Made by a program: the position numbers and the translations under genes. Below, piece after piece: positions 1-5,257 of a stretch of DNA of 5,257 nucleotides. Source of the stretch: Candidatus Brevefilum sp. (GTDB lineage: Bacteria > Chloroflexota > Anaerolineae > Anaerolineales > Anaerolineaceae). The notes beneath the pieces were generated by a model. It searched no databases. It was not told where the DNA came from and was given only the letters and a program-made list of their open reading frames with translations. Location: assembly GCA_007119455.1 (NCBI GenBank), contig SKPR01000033.1, positions 1 through 5,257 on the forward strand. The letters are read 5' to 3'. Numbering within the stretch: the stretch's first letter is position 1; the number at the start of each line of letters is the position of its first letter.

Positions 1-2003
1 GATTTGCCCGATCCGGATACGCCGGTGATGCACACAAATTTACCCAGGGGAATGTCAAGGCTCACATCTTTGAGGTTGTTTTCCCGGGCGCCCTTCAGCA
101 CCAGGTGGTTGCCGTTCCCGTTGCGGCGTTTATCCGGTACGGGTACGTACATCCGGCCGGAAAGGTAGGCGCCAGTCAGTGATTGGTCATGGTTGATAAT
201 TACCTCCGGCGGTCCTTCAGCCACGATCTCGCCGCCTTTTTCTCCGGCGCCTGGCCCCAGGTCCACAATCCAATCCGCCCGACGAATGGTCTCTTCATCA
301 TGCTCGACAACCATGACGGTGTTCCCCAAATCGCGCATCCCCTCCAGGGTGACCAGCAGGCGGTCATTATCCCGGGGATGCAGGCCGATTGAGGGTTCAT
401 CCAACACGTACAGGACACCCATCAGGCGCGAACCGATCTGGGTTGCCAGCCGGATGCGCTGGGCTTCTCCACCCGAGAGCGATCCGGCAGAACGCTGCAA
501 GGTCAGGTAGTCCAACCCCACATTCACCAAAAAGCCCAGGCGCGCTTTGATCTCCTTCAGAATGCGTTCGGCAATCAGGCGTTCCCGTTGGGTGAAGGCT
601 GAAGTTTCGTCAGAGAGCTGATTGACCCAATCCAGGCTGCGTCGAACCGGCCAGCTGGTAACTTCGATGATGTGCATACCGTCGATGGTTACCGCCAGGG
701 CTTCTTTGCGGAGTCGAAATCCGCCGCAGGTCTGGCAGGGGCGATCGCTCATGAATTCAGAAATCTTGCCGCGAATATACTCGGAGTGTGTTTCCCGATA
801 ACGGCGTTCAAGGTTGGTGATCACACCCTCAAAGGATGCCCTGAAAGAACTCTTGCGACCGTTGCGGCCGGTGAATTCAACCGTGAGCTCCTTCCCCCCT
901 GTCCCATAGAGGATCTTGTCGAGCTTCTCATCGGGGATCGTTTCGACCGGTGCTTCCAGATCAATCCCATAATGCTCGGCCACTGCCTCCAGCATCTGCC
1001 AGTAATAGCCGCCATCATCCTTGGGGCCATCCCAGGCTGTGTCGGCAATCGCGCCGTCGATCAACGATACAGAGCGATCCGGGATCAGCAGGTCTGGGTC
1101 AATCTCCTGCCGGCTGCCCAGTCCCTGACAGGTCGGGCAAGCGCCATGGGGCGTGTTGAACGAAAAGGTGCGCGGTTCGATTTCGGTGATGATGCTGCCG
1201 TGATCCGGGCAGGCCAGGTGTTCGGAGTATTGGATGTCGCGGGGTGGCTCATCTGAGACGATCTGCACCGTTACATAACCATCACCGAATTTGAGCGCTG
1301 TCTCAACCGAATCAGTCAGGCGCGATCGGGCTGCCCGGGCATCTTCTTCATTTTCGGGTTCTCGCAGGATCAGCCGATCCACGACCGCTTCAATGGTGTG
1401 TTTCTTATAACGGTCGAGGTTGAATTCCTCATCAAGGGTATGGGTGTCACCATCCACCCGCACCCGCACAAACCCCGCTTTGCGGATTTCGTCAAATACA
1501 GCCTGGTAAGTGCCCTTCCGTTCCCGTACCAGGGGTGAGAGGATCTGCAGCCGGCTGCCCTCGGGCAGTGTTTCGATTGCATCCACGATCTCCTGGGCAG
1601 ATTGTTTCTGGACCACCCGCCCGCATACGGGGCAGTGGGGGATCCCCACCCGGGCATACAGCAGGCGTAAGTAGTCGTAAACCTCGGTCACCGTCCCGAC
1701 GGTCGAACGCGGGTTGTGGGAGGTTGCTTTCTGGTCAATGGACACGGCCGGAGAAAGGCCTTCAATTGTTTCCACATTGGGTTTGTTCATTTGCCCCAGA
1801 AACTGGCGGGCATAAGCGGAAAGGGATTCGACATACCGGCGCTGCCCCTCAGCAAAGATGGTGTCAAAGGCCAGGGAGCTCTTCCCAGAGCCGGAAAGCC
1901 CCGTGATCACCACCAGCTTATCGCGGGGGATCTCAACGGTAATGTTTTTTAAATTATGTTCGCGTGCGCCAACCACGCGCAGGTTGTCTCGGGCCATCAT
2001 CAT
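1..2003 (-). CDS. uvrA: UvrA, excinuclease ABC subunit A (partial, N-terminal 667 residues)
   Basis: UvrA is the cytoplasmic ATPase that, with UvrB, finds bulky DNA lesions and loads UvrB for UvrC incision. The reading frame stays open from the ATG at 2003 to the left edge. Seen in order: first Walker A GLSGSGKS at residues 35-42; the insertion domains that bind UvrB and DNA; a zinc module with C265, H268, C289, C292, where the second ligand is His in place of the Cys of E. coli UvrA; a RPCQTCGG motif with C423 and C426; the ABC signature LSGGE at 509-513; Walker B ending in D535-E536; and the second Walker A, ITGVSGSGK at 659-667, cut by the window edge. The family is usually about 940 residues, so the second ATPase half lies outside. 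The start has three consecutive ATG codons (2003, 2000, 1997) with no strong Shine-Dalgarno, so the exact start is uncertain by two codons. Family identity is essentially certain. Confidence 0.98.
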   Translation of the reverse strand, partial: MMMARDNLRVVGAREHNLKNITVEIPRDKLVVITGLSGSGKSSLAFDTIFAEGQRRYVESLSAYARQFLGQMNKPNVETIEGLSPAVSIDQKATSHNPRSTVGTVTEVYDYLRLLYARVGIPHCPVCGRVVQKQSAQEIVDAIETLPEGSRLQILSPLVRERKGTYQAVFDEIRKAGFVRVRVDGDTHTLDEEFNLDRYKKHTIEAVVDRLILREPENEEDARAARSRLTDSVETALKFGDGYVTVQIVSDEPPRDIQYSEHLACPDHGSIITEIEPRTFSFNTPHGACPTCQGLGSRQEIDPDLLIPDRSVSLIDGAIADTAWDGPKDDGGYYWQMLEAVAEHYGIDLEAPVETIPDEKLDKILYGTGGKELTVEFTGRNGRKSSFRASFEGVITNLERRYRETHSEYIRGKISEFMSDRPCQTCGGFRLRKEALAVTIDGMHIIEVTSWPVRRSLDWVNQLSDETSAFTQRERLIAERILKEIKARLGFLVNVGLDYLTLQRSAGSLSGGEAQRIRLATQIGSRLMGVLYVLDEPSIGLHPRDNDRLLVTLEGMRDLGNTVMVVEHDEETIRRADWIVDLGPGAGEKGGEIVAEGPPEVIINHDQSLTGAYLSGRMYVPVPDKRRNGNGNHLVLKGARENNLKDVSLDIPLGKFVCITGVSGSGK

Positions 2004-2048
2004 AATATATTTACTCGTACAATCTAAAAACGTTCAATCAATCAGTCT

Positions 2049-2057
2049 ATTGTAGCA
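2049..2057 (-). promoter_or_regulatory. Candidate extended -10 promoter for uvrA
   Basis: Read on the minus strand this is TGCTACAAT, a TGn extended -10 followed by a one-mismatch TATAAT. Transcription would begin near 2042 and leave a leader of about 39 bases before the uvrA start. No convincing TTGACA -35 lies at normal spacing, which extended -10 promoters can tolerate. A second possible -10, TATAAT on the minus strand at 2102-2107, lies further upstream, also without a good -35. I see no convincing LexA/SOS operator. Confidence 0.35.
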
Positions 2058-2160
2058 CATATGTTTCATAAATGTTTGCTTGTTAATAAGCGCAACCTGT
2101 AATTATACCCCCTGGAAAAAGCGCTTCATGTTTGTTGACCCGGCAGAGAAGGACAATCGC

Positions 2161-2217
2161 AAAATTGGAGAAATGGCACACCAAAAGCTGATGATCAAGC
2201 ATTGGTCGCATCTCCAA
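2161..2217 (-). terminator. Imperfect hairpin plus T4, possible terminator of the lipoprotein gene
   Basis: An outer 7-bp perfect inverted repeat, TTGGAGA (2165-2171) with TCTCCAA (2211-2217), encloses a second pair ACCAA (2180-2184) with TTGGT (2202-2206) and an inner GC-TGA/TCA-GC stem near 2187-2200, so much of the 53 bases can pair with small bulges. On the minus strand the stem is followed by TTTT (2161-2164). It starts 74 bases after the lipoprotein stop codon. The stem is not GC-rich and the T-run is short, so it may be a weak terminator or just a structured 3' end. Confidence 0.35.
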
Positions 2218-2257
2218 CCCTTCACCATGCACAGCAGTCCAGAAATGGGGGAAGGGG
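2216..2257. repeat. Inverted repeat AACCCTTC / GAAGGGGTT
   Basis: AACCCTTC (2216-2223) can pair with GAAGGGGTT (2251-2259) with one bulged G across a 27-base loop. It shares two bases with the neighbouring hairpin at 2165-2217, so the two structures would partly compete in a transcript. No T-run follows on either strand, so it is not called a terminator. Chance occurrence is possible. Confidence 0.25.
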
Positions 2258-2290
2258 TTATTCAGAAGCAGAGAAGCCAGACTACTTAGT

Positions 2291-3616
2291 TTATGGAAGT
2301 GTCATGTCAATCAACTTCAGACTGGTATCACCCTCAGTCATAACCTGACCAATACACTCTGCGTAATACGCAACACTCGAGATTTGAACGGATACGATGG
2401 GCATTGTTCCATTAGGCGCAGCCGGGAAAAAAGCGGTTACATCAACATCCATATCAATGATAATTTTCTGTGTTTCAAAGGTGCCGGCCGGGGTGGTCAC
2501 CGTCTCATAACCTTCGAAAAAATACCGGGCATGGTTGGTTGTGATCAAATGCACGCCCTCTCCGGACATGACCATCTCAACATAAGCTTCCCAGGTGTCA
2601 CCGGGATTGATGTCATTGGGTAAAGCCACGCCATCAAACGCATATGTGACTTCATCGAAGGAGACGATTTCTCCCTCGATCTCTTGCCCTTCCAGGACGC
2701 TGGCAATAGCTTTACCGATATCGCCACCGGTCACACCCTCCTCTGTACAGAAAAAGTCCATATCCATGGTGAAGGCGGCATCAACAAAGGTGACCGTGAA
2801 TCCGTCCATAGGTGGGTCGCCAGGATTTTGCACGCCGGTCTGGACAGGGCCGATCTGGCGTGTCTGGGTACGGTGGCCATCGATTTCATAGACAAGGGAT
2901 AATCCCTCGATTGGTGGAAAATACGGGTTGGCACACAGGCTGGTCGTTAGAGCCTGCCGGCAGGCGGTTTGAAGATTGCTGGTTTCAGGGGTTTCTGCGA
3001 TTGCTTCCGGTGTGGGCGTATCTTCCAGTTCCTGGAATAAATATTCTGACACGATGATGATGCTGGCTTCGGGGAGTTGATCCACGTCAACCTCAGCCAG
3101 GCGGCCAAGGTCCGCATGTTCTGGCATCTTCAGTAATTCGACATCCAGGACACCTTCTTGTAGATCCGGATTGGTTCGGATGATATTTTGAAATTCGGAT
3201 TGTGTTTGGGTGAGGCTGAGTGGATGGTTGGTGGAAATAATGATATTTCGCTGCCCGTTTATCACAGCATCTCTTTCAACCTGCCAGTGCGGGTAATATT
3301 CGAAATAAAAATCTTCAATGCCATCAATGTCCATGTTGACCGAATAGAAACCCCAGCGGATGGTGTGAATTTTGTTAACGGCTTCAAATGAGCCAAAGGG
3401 GTGGATGCTGAAAAGGATTTCAAAGTTCTCGTCAGGCGGAAACATCATGTCGTCCCAACTCGTAATCTGTTGTTCCGTTCCTTGATCGACAATGATTTCA
3501 TCAATCGTATCCGATCCGATCAGGTCGCTGGTGATACCGCACGCAAAAGAAGCCATCACAAGGAGGATGATGATCCAGATGGGGTGTTTCCGAAAAAAAT
3601 GCTTTTTGGCTTTCAT
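2291..3616 (-). CDS. Predicted two-domain lipoprotein of unknown function
   Basis: Complete 441-residue protein, ATG at 3616, TAA at 2293-2291. The N-terminus is a lipoprotein-type signal: basic residues 2-10, a hydrophobic stretch at about 12-24 and Cys26 in SFAC-G, a slightly loose lipobox (Ser at -3). It is therefore probably exported and lipid-anchored on the outer face of the membrane. Residues about 60-198 form one region without a family I recognise. A TPTPE-containing linker (about 198-215) follows. The second region (about 216-441) has the pattern of NPYFPPIEG near its start, TTPAGTFETQKI at 374-385 and YYAECIGQV at 417-425, which resembles DUF3108-like or other beta-sheet lipoprotein domains with 'YFP..EG', 'TPAGTFET' and 'wyA.gvG.V' signatures; this match is from memory. 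Mature-region cysteines C219, C228, C290 and C421 could form disulfides. The acidic composition fits an extracytoplasmic protein. No catalytic motif is visible and no function is claimed. Confidence 0.93.
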   Translation of the reverse strand: MKAKKHFFRKHPIWIIILLVMASFACGITSDLIGSDTIDEIIVDQGTEQQITSWDDMMFPPDENFEILFSIHPFGSFEAVNKIHTIRWGFYSVNMDIDGIEDFYFEYYPHWQVERDAVINGQRNIIISTNHPLSLTQTQSEFQNIIRTNPDLQEGVLDVELLKMPEHADLGRLAEVDVDQLPEASIIIVSEYLFQELEDTPTPEAIAETPETSNLQTACRQALTTSLCANPYFPPIEGLSLVYEIDGHRTQTRQIGPVQTGVQNPGDPPMDGFTVTFVDAAFTMDMDFFCTEEGVTGGDIGKAIASVLEGQEIEGEIVSFDEVTYAFDGVALPNDINPGDTWEAYVEMVMSGEGVHLITTNHARYFFEGYETVTTPAGTFETQKIIIDMDVDVTAFFPAAPNGTMPIVSVQISSVAYYAECIGQVMTEGDTSLKLIDMTLP

Positions 3617-3623
3617 TATTCTG

Positions 3624-3629
3624 CCTCCT
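3624..3629 (-). promoter_or_regulatory. Strong ribosome binding site of the lipoprotein gene
   Basis: On the minus strand this reads AGGAGG, a full Shine-Dalgarno match, seven bases before the ATG at 3616. It fixes the start codon, which also places the signal peptide exactly at the N-terminus. It contrasts with uvrA, which has no clear Shine-Dalgarno. Confidence 0.9.
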
Positions 3630-3730
3630 GAATTCTCTCAGTTGCTCGTCGACAGCTTGTTAGACCAGATTTATGATGGCGTAATTGTAAGCGGATTCAT
3701 CTCGCTCCACGTGCTTCTAGAGCATTATTA

Positions 3731-3739
3731 ATTGTATCA
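3731..3739 (-). promoter_or_regulatory. Candidate extended -10 promoter for the lipoprotein gene
   Basis: Minus-strand TGATACAAT matches the TGnTACAAT form also found before uvrA. Transcription would start near 3724, giving a leader of about 108 bases. A second TACAATTA copy at 3682-3689 on the same strand, lacking the TGn extension, would give a leader of about 60 bases. No good -35 hexamer is seen for either; the palindrome at 3750-3761 covers the -35 position of the first. Confidence 0.35.
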
Positions 3740-3749
3740 GTATCTGGGT

Positions 3750-3761
3750 TGCCATTTGGCA
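3750..3761. repeat. Palindrome TGCCA-TT-TGGCA, operator-like
   Basis: Two 5-base arms around a 2-base centre. It sits where the -35 box of the minus-strand promoter at 3731-3739 should be, the usual position for a repressor or activator site. No regulator gene is in the window, and a 5-bp-arm palindrome can occur by chance. Confidence 0.3.
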
Positions 3762-3870
3762 TTTGACGTGGACGGGAGGGTTGGTTGATGGCTGCGATAT
3801 TGACAACACGGATGGACATCAGATTTGGTTGTCTATAACCACTCTAACATGGGTGCCCTGGTTTGTCAAA

Positions 3871-3892
3871 AAATGTTGGGATTCGAACATTT
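3871..3892. repeat. Inverted repeat AAATGTT-N8-AACATTT
   Basis: Perfect 7-base arms (3871-3877 and 3886-3892) with an 8-base spacer, the best short inverted repeat in the divergent region. It lies about 50 bases upstream of the carrier gene's -10 candidate. The spacing of about 1.5 helical turns between arm centres would suit a dimeric DNA-binding protein, but no T-run follows, so it is not terminator-like. Function is inferred only. Confidence 0.35.
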
Positions 3893-3941
3893 GATGGAAT
3901 TTCAGGAAGGAAATCAAAACGATGGGCTTCCAAATTGGTTA

Positions 3942-3947
3942 TATAAT
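3942..3947 (+). promoter_or_regulatory. Candidate -10 element for the carrier gene
   Basis: A perfect TATAAT within an AT-rich run, placing the transcription start near 3954 and a leader of about 26 bases before the ATG. The -35 position (about 3919-3924, ACGATG) is poor, so activation may be needed or the -10 may dominate. The small palindrome CCAAATTGG (3930-3938) sits in the spacer. Confidence 0.45.
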
Positions 3948-3968
3948 ACATAAGTTATCATACCTATC

Positions 3969-3973
3969 AGGAG
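3969..3973 (+). promoter_or_regulatory. Ribosome binding site of the carrier gene
   Basis: AGGAG six bases before the ATG at 3980, a good Shine-Dalgarno that supports this start over the internal ATG at 4022. Confidence 0.85.
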
Positions 3974-3979
3974 AATTCT

Positions 3980-5257
3980 ATGGAACCTAAAGAAAAGAAG
4001 CGCGCCCAAATCGGTTGGATCATGTACGATTGGGCCAACTCATCCTTTGTCACGACCATCACGGCTGCTGTTTTGCCGGTGTATTATGCCAGTGTGGCGG
4101 CCGTGGACCTGCCCGAGCATCTGCGGACGGCCTATTGGGCCTATACCTCTGCCATTGCCCTGCTGCTGGTAGCTTTGATGGGGCCCGTGATGGGCGCCAT
4201 GGCCGATTTCAGGGGCGCTAAGAAACGCTTCCTGACGATCTTTGCCCTGACCGGAATCGCCGGCTCGGCCTTATTATTCTTCGTCACCGAAGGTGACTGG
4301 TTGATGGCTTCGCTCTTTTATATCCTGGGGAATGTCGGTTTTGCCGGGGCCAATGTCTTTTATGATTCATTACTCCCGCACGTAGCCGAAGAGGACGAGC
4401 GGGACAAGGTCTCAGCGGAGGGGTACGCTTACGGTTACCTGGGCGGTGGGATCTTACTGGCCATCAATCTGGCCATGATCCTGCTGGCGCCTGACGATGC
4501 GGGTACAGCCCTGATGAGCCGCCTCAGTTTTCTGACGGTGGCAGTCTGGTGGCTGGTCTTCACCATTCCCCTCTGGGTCTGGGTCAGGGAACCCGTCCGG
4601 CGGGTGCTCAAGGGTGAAGAGCACTTCAGCCCTGTCCAGGCCAGCTTCAGCCGGCTGGCGCATACTTTTGGCGAAATTCGCAAATATAAAGAGCTTTTTA
4701 AATTCATCATCGCCTTCTGGCTCTACAATAACGGCATTGGCACGATCATCGTCATGGCCACCATCTATGGCACCGAACTCCAGTTCAGCCAGATGACGAC
4801 CATCGGTACCCTGTTGATGGTGCAATTTGTAGGGATCCCCTTCTCGCTATTATTTGGCAGGCTGGGGACCAAACTCGGCACCAAGAAGTCGATCCTCATC
4901 AGCCTGTGTGTGTATGCGGCTGTGGCAATCGGCGGTTATTTTATGTACCAGGAAATCCATTTCTGGATCCTGGGCTTTGGCGTGGCGATGGTTCAGGGTG
5001 GCAGCCAGGCGCTCTCCCGCTCGCTCTTCAGCCGGATGGTGCCCAAGAGTAAATCGGCGGAATTTTACAGCTTCTTCAGCGTCAGCGAGAAGGTGGCCGG
5101 CACCATTGGCCCGCTATTATTTGGTGTGGTCAGCACGATTATGGGCGGCAGCCGTCTTTCGATTGTTTCACTGATCGTCTTCTTCATCACGGGTGGTTAC
5201 TTGCTGACCCGGGTGGATGAAACCGAAGGCATGCGCGTGGCGACTGAAGAAGAGAAC
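3980..5257 (+). CDS. UMF1/Atg22-type MFS transporter (3' end outside window)
   Basis: Inner-membrane carrier of the major facilitator superfamily, of the UMF1 group related to fungal Atg22 (vacuolar amino-acid effluxer); the substrate of bacterial members is generally not known. The 426 visible codons contain no stop. Seen: the UMF1 hallmark MYDWANSSF at residues 15-23; about twelve hydrophobic segments, roughly 24-40, 53-75, 83-102, 107-127, 150-172, 182-202, 240-262, 272-294, 303-322, 327-347, 372-390 and 393-410; an MFS motif-A-like loop GAMADFRGAKKR at 72-83 after the second helix; a charged central loop at about 203-240; and the second hallmark GGSQALSRSLFSRMVPKS at 340-357 followed by EFYSFFSV. 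The end is acidic (ATEEEN), just past the last helix, so only a short tail is probably missing. It is divergent from the lipoprotein gene and shows no operon partner here. Confidence 0.92.
   Translation, partial: MEPKEKKRAQIGWIMYDWANSSFVTTITAAVLPVYYASVAAVDLPEHLRTAYWAYTSAIALLLVALMGPVMGAMADFRGAKKRFLTIFALTGIAGSALLFFVTEGDWLMASLFYILGNVGFAGANVFYDSLLPHVAEEDERDKVSAEGYAYGYLGGGILLAINLAMILLAPDDAGTALMSRLSFLTVAVWWLVFTIPLWVWVREPVRRVLKGEEHFSPVQASFSRLAHTFGEIRKYKELFKFIIAFWLYNNGIGTIIVMATIYGTELQFSQMTTIGTLLMVQFVGIPFSLLFGRLGTKLGTKKSILISLCVYAAVAIGGYFMYQEIHFWILGFGVAMVQGGSQALSRSLFSRMVPKSKSAEFYSFFSVSEKVAGTIGPLLFGVVSTIMGGSRLSIVSLIVFFITGGYLLTRVDETEGMRVATEEEN

Larger units (their letters stand above)
3617..3979. other. 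Divergent intergenic region, no gene seen
   Basis: This 363-base stretch separates the start of the lipoprotein gene (minus) from the start of the carrier gene (plus). I see no credible small gene: no open frame here has a ribosome binding site with protein-like composition. It holds candidate promoters for both directions and short inverted repeats: 3750-3761; GACAAC/GTTGTC at 3802-3807 and 3828-3833, enclosing GATG-GA-CATC at 3811-3820; TGGTT/AACCA at 3826-3830 and 3837-3841; AAATGTT/AACATTT at 3871-3877 and 3886-3892; and CCAAATTGG at 3930-3938. A TTGACA at 3800-3805 has no -10 at proper spacing. Confidence 0.7.

Noticed and set aside
672..1256. A 194-codon open frame on the plus strand
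   Set aside because: It lies entirely antisense to uvrA, whose frame gives clear conserved UvrA motifs; the plus-strand translation has no recognisable domain or ribosome binding site.
1535..1906. A 123-codon open frame on the plus strand
   Set aside because: Antisense to the uvrA N-terminal ATPase region, with low-complexity Arg/Pro/Ser-rich translation typical of a shadow frame.
2080..2289. Possible 69-residue protein in the spacer upstream of uvrA
   Set aside because: It would use a TTG start with no ribosome binding site, its translation resembles no family I know, and it overlaps the structured inverted repeats.
3800..3839. TTGACA at 3800-3805 with TATAAC at 3834-3839 as a plus-strand promoter
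   Set aside because: The spacing is 28 bases, far from the usual 16-18, and it is too far from the carrier gene compared with the TATAAT at 3942.
3876..3888. tRNA T-loop-like GTTCGAATCC on the minus strand
   Set aside because: The loop matches but the flanking bases cannot form the T-stem beyond one pair, and no acceptor stem, anticodon arm or D-arm is present around it.
4435..4825. Minus-strand open frames of 91 and 123 codons
   Set aside because: Both are antisense to the UMF1-type carrier, whose frame has clear family motifs and membrane helices.

Overview
The window holds two protein genes cut by its edges and one complete gene between them. All three read cleanly without visible frameshifts. 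No rRNA, tRNA, CRISPR array, insertion sequence or phage gene is visible. Base composition is mid-GC in the genes and clearly AT-richer between them. The protein sequences (UvrA flavour, a two-part secreted lipoprotein with a TPTPE-type linker, an UMF1/Atg22-like carrier) would suit a Chloroflexota bacterium, perhaps Anaerolineae. That is an impression from protein style and not a measured assignment.

Layout: (1) 1-2003, minus strand, is the N-terminal two-thirds (667 codons) of uvrA, the DNA-damage recognition ATPase of nucleotide excision repair; it runs off the left edge exactly at its second Walker A motif. (2) 2004-2290 is a spacer with a candidate extended -10 promoter for uvrA and, nearer the upstream gene, a structured inverted repeat followed on the minus strand by four T, which may end transcription of that gene. 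(3) 2291-3616, minus strand, is a 441-residue predicted lipoprotein with a perfect AGGAGG ribosome binding site; its function is unknown, but its C-terminal half has the look of a known lipoprotein beta-sheet domain type. (4) 3617-3979 is a divergent intergenic region with candidate promoters in both directions and several short inverted repeats. (5) 3980-5257, plus strand, is an almost complete UMF1-type major facilitator carrier with no stop codon before the right edge.

Nothing shows that the three genes work together: uvrA and the lipoprotein gene share a strand but are 287 bases apart with their own signals, and the carrier is divergent. No previously undescribed multi-gene system is supported. 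The points most worth checking are the unassigned lipoprotein, its palindrome-rich upstream region, and the Cys-x2-His variant in a UvrA zinc module.
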